NCBI RefSeq assembly: GCF_048595755.1 | Contig: NZ_CP184360.1 | Span: 930,001-994,000 of the forward strand | Direction: 5' to 3' | Source: Luteococcus sp048595755 | GTDB lineage: Bacteria; Actinomycetota; Actinomycetes; Propionibacteriales; Propionibacteriaceae | Length of the DNA stretch: 64,000 nucleotides | In this document: positions 26,415 through 35,276 of the stretch, in pieces | Layout: every line of letters begins with the position of its first letter | How positions within the stretch are numbered: the first letter of the stretch is position 1 | The notes under the pieces: generated by a model | What the model was told of the DNA's origin: nothing | The model's database searches: none | Seen by the model: only the letters and a program-made list of their open reading frames with translations | Position numbers and translations under genes: made by a program

Positions 26415-26945
26415 TCAGTTCTGGCCCGGGAACTTCAGCTCGCCGTTGGCGGGAGCCTCGGAGACCTGTCCGGCATCGGCGGTCGGCGAACCCTGCGCCT
26501 CGGTCTGGGGGGCGCCCGGAGCCTGCGTCTGCGGGGCCGCGGTGCCGGACTCGTTGAGCACGGCGTTGACCTGCTCGATCACCGCGGTCTCCTCGGGCGA
26601 GACACCCTTGGCGGCACCGGCGACCTCCTGGGTGGCGGCCGTCACGTAGGACTTCAGGGCCTCCAGGGTCGGCTGGTCCTTGCTGGCCACCTGCACCGCC
26701 TGGCGCAGGTTCTCCAGCAGCTTGGTGTTCATCTCTTCCTGCGAGCCGGCCTTGGGCGGCATCACCATGCCACCCTGCTTCATCAGCTCGGTGAACTCCT
26801 GAGGAGCGTTGGCGAGGGCCTTGGAAGCCGCCATCGACTCCTTGAAGGTGGCGAAGAAGCCGGGCTCTGCCTGGGAGACGAGGGCAACAGCACCCATGAC
26901 TCCGCCGCGGATGGTCTCGATCTCATTCTCGGTGAACTGGCTCAT
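26415..26945 (-). CDS. Helical hypothetical protein
   Basis: A 176-residue cytoplasmic protein I do not recognise. Residues 1-115 are predicted helical with alternating Glu/Lys/Ala (ENEIETIRGGVMGAVALVSQA, MKQGGMVMPPKAGSQEEMN). The last 45 residues are a low-complexity Pro/Gln/Ala/Thr tail (QTQAPGAPQTEAQG). There is no signal peptide or membrane helix. Codon use matches the neighbours. It lies between thioredoxin and citrate synthase, both separated from it by terminators, so it is probably monocistronic. Confidence 0.72.
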   Translation of the reverse strand: MSQFTENEIETIRGGVMGAVALVSQAEPGFFATFKESMAASKALANAPQEFTELMKQGGMVMPPKAGSQEEMNTKLLENLRQAVQVASKDQPTLEALKSYVTAATQEVAGAAKGVSPEETAVIEQVNAVLNESGTAAPQTQAPGAPQTEAQGSPTADAGQVSEAPANGELKFPGQN

Positions 26946-27004
26946 GTCTCCAGTGTGCTGCGTGGCTTGGCTCGTGGAAAGGCGTATCGCCGTCGGCAGA
27001 ACGA

Positions 27005-27041
27005 CCGCAGGGGCCCCACCATCACGGTGGAGCCCCTGCGG
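27005..27041. terminator. Terminator of citrate synthase
   Basis: CCGCAGGGGCCCCACC pairs with 27026-27041 (16 bp, one mismatch) around ATCAC, 22 bp past the citrate synthase stop on the minus strand. Confidence 0.82.
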
Positions 27042-27062
27042 ACAAGGTGCGATGCGCGTGCC

Positions 27063-28346
27063 TCAGCGCTGGTCCATCGGCACGTAGTCGCGCTTCGTCT
27101 GGCCGACGTAGACCTGGCGGGGACGGCCGATCTTGGTGGCCTTGTCGTTGTTCTGCTCGCGCCACTGGGCGATCCAGCCGGGGAGACGACCGATGGCGAA
27201 CAGCACGGTGAACATGTTCACCGGGAAGCCCATGGCCTCGTAGATCAGGCCGGAGTAGAAGTCGACGTTCGGGTAGAGCTTGCGGCTCTGGAAGTAGTCG
27301 TCGTTCAGGGCGGTCTGCTCGAGCTCCTGGGCGATGTCCAGCAGGTCGCGGCGACCCTCCTTGAGCTTCAGCACCTCGTCGGCGTGCTTCTTGATGATGT
27401 TGGCGCGCGGATCGTAGTTCTTGTAGATGCGGTGACCGAAGCCCATCAGCTTGATGCCGGACTCCTTGTTCTTCACCTTGTTCACGAACTCCTGCACGCT
27501 CATGCCGGAGTCCTTGATCTGCTGCAGCATCTCCAGGACTTCCTGGTTCGCGCCGCCGTGCAGGGGGCCCGAGAGGGCGTTCACGCCGGAGGCGACCGAG
27601 GCGTACATGTTGGCCTGCGAGGAGCCGACCAGACGGACGGTGGAGGTGGAGCAGTTCTGCTCGTGGTCGACGTGCAGGATCAGCAGCACCTCGAGGGCGC
27701 GGGTGATGGCGTCGTCGATCTGGTAGGGCTCGGTGGGGCTGCCGAAGCTCATGCGCTCGAAGTTCTCGATGTAGCTGAGCGAGTTGTCCGGGTACAGCGT
27801 CGGCTTGCCGATGGAGTTCTTGTAGCCATAGGCGGCCAAGGTGGGAACCTTGGCCATCAGGCGGGTGGTGGCCTCCTCGACCGACTCGGGATCCAGCCCG
27901 GTGGTCTCGGAGTTGAAGGTGCTCAGGCCCATGATGCCGGCGGCCAGCACGGGCATCGGGTGCGAACGACGGGGGAAGCAACGGAAGAAGTCGCGCATCC
28001 GCTCGTCGATGAGCATGCTCTTGGTGATGCGATCCTCGAAGGTGGCCAGCTGCTCGGCGGTGGGCAGCTCACCGTAGATGACCAGGTAGGCGGTCTCGAC
28101 GAAGCTGGACTTCTCGGCCAGCTGTTCGATCGGGTAGCCGCGGTACTGCAGGACGCCGGCTTCGCCGTCGATGAAGGTGATGGCCGACTTGCACGAGGCG
28201 GTGCTGGAAAAGCCCTGGTCGTAGGTGGTGTCTCCGGTCTGGGCCAACAGCTTGACGATGTCATGGCCGTTGTTGCCCTGGGTGGCCTCCACAAAGGGAA
28301 GCTCTACCTTCTTGTCGCCGATTGCGAAGGACGCAAGATCAGTCAT
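27063..28346 (-). CDS. gltA: Citrate synthase
   Basis: Condenses acetyl-CoA with oxaloacetate to citrate, the entry to the TCA cycle. At 427 residues it has the length of hexameric type II bacterial synthases. Catalytic residues are visible: H263 in GPLHGGANQE, H305 in MGFGHRIYK and D362 in VDFYSGLIYE. The ATG at 28346 follows AAGGAGGA at ideal spacing. It is transcribed alone, with a terminator downstream and a 222-bp upstream region holding palindromes at 28487-28501 and 28560-28575. Confidence 0.96.
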   Translation of the reverse strand: MTDLASFAIGDKKVELPFVEATQGNNGHDIVKLLAQTGDTTYDQGFSSTASCKSAITFIDGEAGVLQYRGYPIEQLAEKSSFVETAYLVIYGELPTAEQLATFEDRITKSMLIDERMRDFFRCFPRRSHPMPVLAAGIMGLSTFNSETTGLDPESVEEATTRLMAKVPTLAAYGYKNSIGKPTLYPDNSLSYIENFERMSFGSPTEPYQIDDAITRALEVLLILHVDHEQNCSTSTVRLVGSSQANMYASVASGVNALSGPLHGGANQEVLEMLQQIKDSGMSVQEFVNKVKNKESGIKLMGFGHRIYKNYDPRANIIKKHADEVLKLKEGRRDLLDIAQELEQTALNDDYFQSRKLYPNVDFYSGLIYEAMGFPVNMFTVLFAIGRLPGWIAQWREQNNDKATKIGRPRQVYVGQTKRDYVPMDQR

Positions 28347-28486
28347 GGACGGTTCCTCCTTGAACGGAGTCCCGGAGGCTCCGGTCGAGTGGTCAGGTGT
28401 GGTGACACAGCTCGCTGGCGGACGCTGCCAGCGGATGCGGCCACGATAGCGCGTCCGCACGTCACAGGAAATGGGTGGGTGCGCAC

Positions 28487-28501
28487 TGCGAACCGTTCGC
28501 A
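28487..28501. promoter_or_regulatory. Palindrome upstream of citrate synthase
   Basis: TGCGAAC-C-GTTCGCA is a perfect 15-bp palindrome 140 bp upstream of the citrate synthase ATG. Its position suits an operator for a metabolic regulator. It resembles but does not match the actinobacterial LexA box, whose half-sites are 4 bp apart. Confidence 0.4.
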
Positions 28502-28508
28502 AGCGCCC

Positions 28509-28568
28509 AATTCTCTCCTGATTGCCTTGTGGCAAGGGGTTTTGTCGGATTCGAGAGAATTCTTGACG

Positions 28569-28575
<7 letters not shown>
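28509..28575. terminator. Palindromic 3' region of the subtilase gene
   Basis: AATTCTCTC and GAGAGAATT (28509-28517, 28553-28561) enclose an inner CCTTG-TGG-CAAGG stem. Next to it TTCTTGACGTCAAGAA (28560-28575) is a perfect palindrome covering the subtilase stop codon. The set probably terminates the subtilase transcript; the outermost palindrome could also bind a regulator. Confidence 0.55.
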
Positions 28576-30044
<1,469 letters not shown>

Positions 30045-30132
30045 GATGACCTTTCCGGGGGGACGTTGCTCACTGTAGGCAGCCCGCTAAACGTATGCCA
30101 CAAGGAAGTTGTAGGAAAGGTCGAGAAAAAAG

Positions 30133-30146
30133 GTTGAACTTTCAAC
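30133..30146. promoter_or_regulatory. MarR-like palindrome in the subtilase/yceI divergent region
   Basis: GTTGAA-CT-TTCAAC is a 14-bp palindrome overlapping a candidate -35 (TTGAAC, 30134-30139) for the YceI gene. TTGAA/TTCAA half-sites are typical of MarR-family repressors, often found near yceI genes. No marR gene lies in the window. Confidence 0.45.
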
Positions 30147-30235
30147 AATAGTGTGGCATGGTTGTACCCAGTTGGACATCCCAACTACTCCTGACCGGCA
30201 GGCCCGGCCAGCCCACAGATTTCAGAGGAGACACG

Positions 30236-30784
30236 ATGACCGACATGACCAGCCTCAACGGCACCTATGCCATTGACCCCACCCACAGCAGCCTGGGCTT
30301 CATCGCCCGCCACGCGATGATCACCAAGGTTCGCGGCAGCTTCAAGGAGTTCGAGGGCGTCGCCACCGTCGACGGCCAGAACCCGGGCGCCAGCAATGTG
30401 AAGGTCACCATGCAGGTTGCCTCGATCGACACCCGCAATGGCGATCGTGACGCCCATCTGACCAGCGCCGACTTCTTCGACGTCGAGAACTTCCCCACCA
30501 TCACCTTCGACTCGACCAAGGTCGAGGCCGTGGATGCCGACACTGTCGAGATCACCGGTGACCTGACTATCAAGGACGTCACCAAGAGCGTCACCATCCC
30601 CTTCGAGTACACCGGCGCTGCCAAGGACCCGTTCGGCAACGAGCGCATCGGCTTCGAGGGCAAGACCGAGGTCAACCGCAAGGACTTCGGTCTCACCTGG
30701 AATGCCGCCCTGGACACCGGTGGCGTGCTGGTGAGCGAGAAGATCACCCTGGAGTTCGAGATCTCGGCCATCAAGCAGGCCTGA
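30236..30784 (+). CDS. YceI-family lipocalin-like protein
   Basis: A 182-residue YceI-domain protein, an extended beta-barrel that binds polyisoprenoid or amphipathic lipids. Motifs present are YAIDPTHSSLGFIARHAMITKVRGSF, GDRDAHLTSADFFDVENFPTITF and FGLTWNAALDTGGVLVSEKITL. Unlike the periplasmic E. coli protein it has no signal peptide, as in many cytoplasmic actinobacterial homologues. The ATG at 30236 follows AGAGGAG. It has its own terminator and a MarR-like palindrome upstream, suggesting induction by a small molecule. Confidence 0.94.
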   Translation: MTDMTSLNGTYAIDPTHSSLGFIARHAMITKVRGSFKEFEGVATVDGQNPGASNVKVTMQVASIDTRNGDRDAHLTSADFFDVENFPTITFDSTKVEAVDADTVEITGDLTIKDVTKSVTIPFEYTGAAKDPFGNERIGFEGKTEVNRKDFGLTWNAALDTGGVLVSEKITLEFEISAIKQA

Positions 30785-30820
30785 TCCCCCGGCCGCTGGC
30801 CTCGCCGCGGCAACCAGGCA

Positions 30821-30862
30821 CGACAGGACCGCCCGCATCCCTGGATGCGGGCGGTCCTGTCG
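30821..30862. terminator. Terminator of the YceI gene
   Basis: CGACAGGACCGCCCGCATCC and its exact complement (20 bp each arm) nearly abut, followed by GTCTTGTG. Strong hairpin directly after the YceI stop; it may also end the minus-strand 6C RNA region. Confidence 0.88.
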
Positions 30863-30923
30863 TCTTGTGCCGGGCCTGTTGCCGGTGAACGAAAGAGTTC
30901 GGTGCACGGAAGGGGCCGGTGCA

Positions 30924-31020
30924 CGAAAGAAGGCAGCCTCGTCGCGGCTGGTCGGGGGGTCCAGTGCTCGCGGCGAGGCTGCCGATACCGGGTGCATTCG
31001 GGGGGATCCACCCGGTGGAG
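30924..31020 (-). ncRNA. Probable 6C small RNA
   Basis: Read on the minus strand, two hairpins each expose a run of six cytosines in the loop, the defining feature of the actinobacterial 6C RNA family. Hairpin 1 (31016-30987) has arms ACCGGGTG and CACCCGGT with GATCCCCCCGAATG as loop. After 3 nt, hairpin 2 (30983-30932) has 15-bp arms (GGCAGCCTCGCCGCG side, one G-U) with CCCCCC in its 22-nt loop and a TTCTTTC tail suited to termination. No coding sequence fits this gap. Ends are approximate. 6C RNAs (B11 in mycobacteria) are thought to pair with G-rich ribosome-binding regions. Confidence 0.8.
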
Positions 31021-31159
31021 GAATTCAATCAGAAGAAGGGGAACAGTGGGTGTCGCATCCAGCTCCACGTGATGACTGCTCCTTGTCCAGAAGGGTTTCT
31101 GCGGGGAAGGTTGCCCCAGATCCACAGCAGAACTTCACCTGCGAGGAGGCGATGGGAAA

Positions 31160-31435
31160 ATGAGCGATGTGAGGGCAGTCACCGCAACGATCCACGGGCG
31201 AGTGCAGGGCGTCGGCTTCCGATGGAGCTGCCTGCAACAGGCCGAGGACCTGGGCGTGCAGGGCTGGGTACGCAACCTGTCCGACGGCAGCGTCGAGGTC
31301 TGGGCCGAGGGAGAGGACCGGGCCGTCGAGCACCTGTTGTCCTGGTGTCGCAAGGGCCCCCGGTGGGCGCAGGTCGACGAGGTGGCCGTGCGAGCCGCCA
31401 AGCCCGCGGGGCACACCGACTTCAGGGTGCGGTGA
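31160..31435 (+). CDS. acyP: Acylphosphatase
   Basis: Small cytoplasmic enzyme of 91 residues hydrolysing acyl phosphates such as acetyl phosphate. The signature GRVQGVGFRW carries catalytic R21, and N39 in GWVRNLSDGSVEV is the second catalytic residue. The ATG at 31160 lies about 10 nt after AGGAGG; a closer ATG at 31152 opens only a three-codon frame (Met-Gly-Lys) whose stop overlaps this start and might modulate initiation. Convergent with the alpha-glucosidase. Confidence 0.94.
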   Translation: MSDVRAVTATIHGRVQGVGFRWSCLQQAEDLGVQGWVRNLSDGSVEVWAEGEDRAVEHLLSWCRKGPRWAQVDEVAVRAAKPAGHTDFRVR

Positions 31436-31468
31436 CCCGCCCCGGCTCCTCGGCCCCGGTCACGGCAC

Positions 31469-33193
31469 TCAGCGGTCGCGCAGCCATAGCGTCGTGGCGG
31501 GCGGCAGGTCGTCGCCCTCCACCGGCCAGCTCCACAGCAGCGGGGTCGCCTGGCCCAGTCCCAGACCCGCCAGTGGGACCGGCTCGTCGCAGAAGTTGGT
31601 GAGGCAGTGCCATGGCCCGCGGGCAAAGTGCAAGACGCGGTCATCGGCCTCGTCGAGCCAGCGCAGCGGCGCCTGACCCACGAGCCCGCGCAGTTCCCGC
31701 CGTGACCGCAGGGCCGCGCGGTACAGGTTCAGGGTGGAATCGGGGTCGTCCTGTTGTGCCTTGACGCTCAACTGGCCGAAGACCTCCGGTTGCGGCAGAT
31801 GCGCTGCTCCGGGGCCGAAGCCGAAGGACGAGCCGCCCAGCGCATGGCGATCGCGCGCCCAGGGCAGGGGGACGCGGCACCCGTCGCGGCCCTTCTCCTT
31901 GGTGGAACGCCCCAGCATCGGATCGGTGAGCACCTCGCGGGGCAGGTCTGCCACCTCGGGCAGGCCCAGCTCGTCGCCCTGGTACACGTAGGTGCAGCCG
32001 GGCAGGGCCAGCTCCACCATCACCGCGGCGCGCGCCCGGCGAAGGCCCAGGGCAATGTCGGCCTGCGGCTCGAGGCCGTCGCTCAGCAGCCACTGGCGGG
32101 CCAACCACTGCGAGTCATGCCGGAAGGCGGGTTCGTCGGGGCGGGCCTCGTCGACGCGCACCCGGGGCTCCTGCGGCGTAGGAAGCGCCAGCCGACTCGC
32201 CACCCGTGGTGTGTCGTGGCAGCCCAGCAGCCAGGTGGTGCTGGAGCCGGACTCGGCGGCTTCCGACAGCGCCCGATCGATCACCTGGTGGAAGTCGTCG
32301 CGGCGCCAGTCACACTCCTGCATCGAGAAGTCGAAGGCCTGGCCGAGCAGCCGGGCATAGCGACCGCGACGGGTCGGATGTACCGCGGCCTCCGCCACCG
32401 CGAAGCGCGGCGGATCGTAGGAGTCGAAGATCCGACGCCACTGTTCGTACAGCTCCATCAACTCGTCGCGGTCGAACCAGGGGTGGGATCCGTCGGTGCG
32501 GCCAAAGTCCTGCACGGTCTGCCAGGGTTCCCACGGCTCGTCCACCTGCTTCACCAGCGAATGGGCCACATCCACCCGGAACCCGTCCACCCCGCGATCG
32601 CTCCAGAAGCGCAGCGTCTGTTCGAAGTCGGCGCGTACCTCGGGATGGTGCCAGTTGAGGTCGGGCTGCTCCGGGGCGAACAGGTGCAGGTACCACTGCC
32701 CGTCGCCCACCGGGTGCCACGCGGAGCCGCCGAACAGGCTCTGCCAGTCACTGGGAGGCTCGGTGCCGCCCTGGGTGCCGTCGCGGAAGACATAGCGCTG
32801 GCGGGCGGAGGAGCCGATGCCCGAGGCGAGCGCCTGCTCGAACCAGCGGTGCCGGTTGGAGGTGTGGTTCGGCACGAGGTCGATGATCACGCCGATTCCC
32901 CGGCCGTGCAGTGCCCGCACCAGCTGGTCGAAGTCATCCAGCGTCCCAAGCCGGGGATCCACGGCCCGGTGGTCGTCCACGTCGTAGCCGCCGTCGGCAA
33001 GCTGCGAGGGGTAGAAGGGCGACAACCACACCGCGTCGATTCCCAGGCTGGCGAGGTGGTCCACTCGGCTGGTGATGCCGGTCAGATCGCCGATGCCGTC
33101 ACCGGTGGAGTCGGCAAAGCTGCGGGGATAGATCTGCAGCACGACGGCATCGCGCCACCAGTCGGCCGGGCGGGCGTGCTCGGGAAAGTCCAT
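31469..33193 (-). CDS. aglA: GH13 alpha-glucosidase
   Basis: Cytoplasmic glycoside hydrolase of 574 residues, EC 3.2.1.20 type, splitting alpha-glucosyl ends from maltose, isomaltose, sucrose or trehalose-like sugars. The GH13 barrel opens with WWRDAVVLQIYPRSF. Visible catalytic residues are nucleophile D208 in GFRVDVAHS, acid/base E268 in AVAEAAV and D327 in GCHDTPR (usually NHDQ/NHDVPR). The GDGIGDLTGI loop marks the GH13_17/23/30-type glucosidases. The C-terminal beta domain is from about 490. The start MDFPEHARPADWW is natural. It may act on sugars imported by the ABC system at 55632, but it is not linked to it here. Confidence 0.92.
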   Translation of the reverse strand: MDFPEHARPADWWRDAVVLQIYPRSFADSTGDGIGDLTGITSRVDHLASLGIDAVWLSPFYPSQLADGGYDVDDHRAVDPRLGTLDDFDQLVRALHGRGIGVIIDLVPNHTSNRHRWFEQALASGIGSSARQRYVFRDGTQGGTEPPSDWQSLFGGSAWHPVGDGQWYLHLFAPEQPDLNWHHPEVRADFEQTLRFWSDRGVDGFRVDVAHSLVKQVDEPWEPWQTVQDFGRTDGSHPWFDRDELMELYEQWRRIFDSYDPPRFAVAEAAVHPTRRGRYARLLGQAFDFSMQECDWRRDDFHQVIDRALSEAAESGSSTTWLLGCHDTPRVASRLALPTPQEPRVRVDEARPDEPAFRHDSQWLARQWLLSDGLEPQADIALGLRRARAAVMVELALPGCTYVYQGDELGLPEVADLPREVLTDPMLGRSTKEKGRDGCRVPLPWARDRHALGGSSFGFGPGAAHLPQPEVFGQLSVKAQQDDPDSTLNLYRAALRSRRELRGLVGQAPLRWLDEADDRVLHFARGPWHCLTNFCDEPVPLAGLGLGQATPLLWSWPVEGDDLPPATTLWLRDR

Positions 33194-33347
33194 CCGACCA
33201 GTCTGTCAGGGCACGAAAGCCGTCCTGCTCCGGGCATGTTCGCTGTGGGCGTCGCTGGAATGCTGGTGCTGCGCAGGGCGGCCCCGTAGCGTTGAAGCAT
33301 CGGCCACCGCGGCCAAAACGATCACTGACCCCGAGCAGGAGCTGATC

Positions 33348-33830
33348 ATGACGCAGTACAACGACGAAGCCAGCCGCACCGACGCCGCCAAGGCCAAGGC
33401 CTCCGAGGCCGCCGCCAAGGCCAAGGCGCAGGCCGACGCCGCCAAGGCAGCAGCCCAGGAGAAGGCCAACCAGGCCAAGGAGAAGGCCAACTCCGCCGCT
33501 GCCCAGGACAAGGCGAAGGAAGCGGCCGTGAAGGCCAAGAAGGCCGCCGACGATGCCGCCAGCAAGGCCGGCGAGGCCGTCCACAAGAACCGCGAGAAGA
33601 TCGACAGCACCGTCGAGAAGGCCGCCCAGCTGATCGACGAGAAGACGCAGGGCAAGGCCACCGGTGTGGTCACCAAGGTCAAGGAAGTCATCACCACCGT
33701 GCTCGACAAGACCGAGCAGAAGCGCACCACCGGTGCCAAGGTGAGCAATGCCGCCGACGACGTGGCCCAGGCCACCGACGACGTGGTGGACGACGTGCAG
33801 GCCAAGATGGACGGCGACAACCGCTTCTGA
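33348..33830 (+). CDS. Lys/Ala-rich helical protein with antitoxin-like C-terminal motif
   Basis: A 160-residue, highly charged protein. Residues 10-90 are degenerate Ala/Lys/Glu heptad-like repeats (AAAKAKAQADAAKAAAQEKA), resembling LEA or apolipophorin-type amphipathic helices. Residues about 83-120 (KIDSTVEKAAQLIDEKTQGK) resemble the MT0933/Rv0909-type antitoxin domain, but no toxin gene adjoins. The ATG at 33348 follows AGGAG. The repeat-rich composition explains the strong biased reading frames on both strands. Stress protection or nucleic-acid/membrane association is possible; function is not assigned. Confidence 0.75.
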   Translation: MTQYNDEASRTDAAKAKASEAAAKAKAQADAAKAAAQEKANQAKEKANSAAAQDKAKEAAVKAKKAADDAASKAGEAVHKNREKIDSTVEKAAQLIDEKTQGKATGVVTKVKEVITTVLDKTEQKRTTGAKVSNAADDVAQATDDVVDDVQAKMDGDNRF

Positions 33831-33846
33831 GCCTGCCCCCATGGGC

Positions 33847-33888
33847 ACGGAGCCCCCGTCGGAGTCCCGAGACCGACGGGGGCTCCGT
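33847..33888. terminator. Terminator hairpin
   Basis: ACGGAGCCCCCGTCGG (33847-33862) pairs perfectly with 33873-33888 around a 10-nt loop, 16 bp past the stop of the Lys/Ala-rich gene. Confidence 0.87.
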
Positions 33889-33908
33889 CATGTCTGGGCG
33901 GGGTCATC

Positions 33909-33980
33909 CCCTCGACAGGCTCGGGGAGCGGGGTGAGGGCTCGGGGAGCGTGGTGAGGGCTCGGGGAGCGTGGTGGTCAT
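33909..33980. repeat. Dispersed repeat with 20-bp tandem array (x3)
   Basis: Starts with the family core CCCTCGACAGGCTCGGGGAGCG. The unit TCGGGGAGCGNGGTGAGGGC then occurs at 33921, 33941 and 33961 with exact 20-bp period (the third diverges at its end). It fills the gap between a terminator and the end of the zincin gene, whose stop lies inside the last unit. Confidence 0.88.
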
Positions 33981-34324
33981 CCCCAGCCGAGTGCGTGGAG
34001 CCGATCGTCCTCGATGCCGAAGAAGTGCGCCACCTCGTGCACCACGGTGGTGAGCACCTCGTCGGCCACCTCCTCACGGGTCTGGCACATGGCCAGGGTG
34101 GGCAGCCGGTAGATGAAGATCTGGTCGGGCAGCACCGCGGCATAGCCGCCATCGCGTTCGGTCAGCGGGATGCCCTCGTAGAGCCCCAACAGCTCGGGAT
34201 CCTGCTCGTTGGCGTCCTCGACGACCAGCAGACAGTTCTCGAGCAGCGCCATCAACTCCTCGGGGATCTCCTCCAGCGCCTGGGCGGCCAGCTCCTCGAA
34301 CTCCTGGGCGTCCATCTCAACCAT
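33977..34324 (-). CDS. Metallopeptidase-family (zincin) protein
   Basis: A 115-residue minimal zincin of the DUF1025/possible zinc metallopeptidase family. HEVAHFFGIEDDRL contains the HEXXH zinc motif (H96, E97, H100) and the third-ligand region DDRL. Residues 20-75 carry the family's LENCLLVVED and YEGIPLTERDG segments. The start at 34324 lies 8 bp inside the end of the upstream nucleotidyltransferase gene, suggesting coupling; an ATG at 34315 is an alternative. Its 3' end touches the repeat array at 33909-33980. Substrates of this family are unknown. Confidence 0.9.
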   Translation of the reverse strand: MVEMDAQEFEELAAQALEEIPEELMALLENCLLVVEDANEQDPELLGLYEGIPLTERDGGYAAVLPDQIFIYRLPTLAMCQTREEVADEVLTTVVHEVAHFFGIEDDRLHALGWG

Positions 34325-35147
34325 GACGGTCCTTCCACTGCGGGGACTCCTGCGCGATCCGTGCCCCGTCGCTGACGCACCAGGCCACGAAGTCACGCAC
34401 ATCCTTGCCGCGGCGGGCCTGCGAGCGGTAACGGCTCGGTTCGTCGGGGCGCTCGCGGATCCGCAAGGCCTCCAGGCCCAGATCGCGCCACCGGGCGTCC
34501 AGGCTGTTGGCCACATAGCGACCCGCACCACTCTTGGAGGTCATCCGGCCCGTGGCCAACAGGTGGTGCAGCCGCCCGGCACCCAGCACGCACCAGGCCA
34601 CCGAGTCATCATTGCGACCCGCCACCATCCACCCCAGCTTGAGTTCCCGCGCCGTGCGGCCCCAGTACGAGGCCAGGTTGTCGCGGGTGAACTCCCACAA
34701 CCGCTGACGATCGTGGTCGATGCCCAGCACGCGTGGGTCGCGCCCGGCCACCCGGATGCCGCGCTCGGCCAGCTCCGCCCAGGCCACCGGGTTCACGTCC
34801 TGGCGTGCCGCCGGTCGGAAGGTGCCGGCATGGGCGCAGGGTACGTCGGGGCACTGCGACGGGGCGCCCCGCAGATCCTCCAGCAACACGTGGTGGCCGT
34901 CGAAGTCATGGTCGGGGAATTCGAACCAGATCTGGGTGTGCGCCGCCTCCAGGGCCTCCAGGTCATGGCGGCCGGGGCGGCGGGTCAGCACCGCGGTGAA
35001 GTCGACGTCGGAGGAGTCGAAGAACTCACCCCAGGCCAACGAGCCACGCAGGTACAGACCTTCCAACAGGTCTTCCGAGGTGTTGTTGAGGGCGTGGGTG
35101 AAGGAGGCACAGATCTGCTCCACCTGGGTGGGCAGCTCCTCGTCCAT
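34317..35147 (-). CDS. AadA-like nucleotidyltransferase
   Basis: A 276-residue protein with an N-terminal polymerase-beta-type nucleotidyltransferase fold: G35-S36 in YLRGSLAWGEFF followed by D47 and D49 in SSDVDF, the GS-X10-DXD metal site. The C-terminal helical part (about 140-270, WEFTRDNLASYWGRTARELK) resembles the DUF4111 domain of aminoglycoside adenylyltransferases. It could adenylylate streptomycin/spectinomycin-like compounds, but many chromosomal homologues have unrelated substrates, so resistance is not claimed. The ATG at 35147 excludes an upstream extension antisense to argE. Confidence 0.8.
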   Translation of the reverse strand: MDEELPTQVEQICASFTHALNNTSEDLLEGLYLRGSLAWGEFFDSSDVDFTAVLTRRPGRHDLEALEAAHTQIWFEFPDHDFDGHHVLLEDLRGAPSQCPDVPCAHAGTFRPAARQDVNPVAWAELAERGIRVAGRDPRVLGIDHDRQRLWEFTRDNLASYWGRTARELKLGWMVAGRNDDSVAWCVLGAGRLHHLLATGRMTSKSGAGRYVANSLDARWRDLGLEALRIRERPDEPSRYRSQARRGKDVRDFVAWCVSDGARIAQESPQWKDRHG

Positions 35148-35276
35148 GCCGCTGACCCTAACGCGTACGGGGCCGCGGCGTGTCCGCTGCCGACCTACCA
35201 GAGACCCCAGTGCCCGACGAGTGCATTCAGGTCTGACCCCCCAATCGTCGCTGGTCCGGTCATGTAGAAAGGAGCC

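Noticed and set aside
28487..28501. LexA (SOS) box
   Set aside because: Actinobacterial boxes have CGAAC and GTTCG 4 bp apart; here the spacer is 1 bp.
30863..31159. Riboswitch upstream of acylphosphatase
   Set aside because: No cobalamin, TPP, SAM or other aptamer consensus on the plus strand; the structure is explained by a 6C RNA on the minus strand.
30867..31163. Open frame ending in Glu-Ala-Met-Gly-Lys before acyP
   Set aside because: Runs through the hairpins of the small RNA, has no ribosome-binding site and no protein-like composition.
34317..35147. Acquired aminoglycoside-resistance gene
   Set aside because: Codon use matches neighbours, no mobile element flanks it, and family membership alone does not set the substrate.
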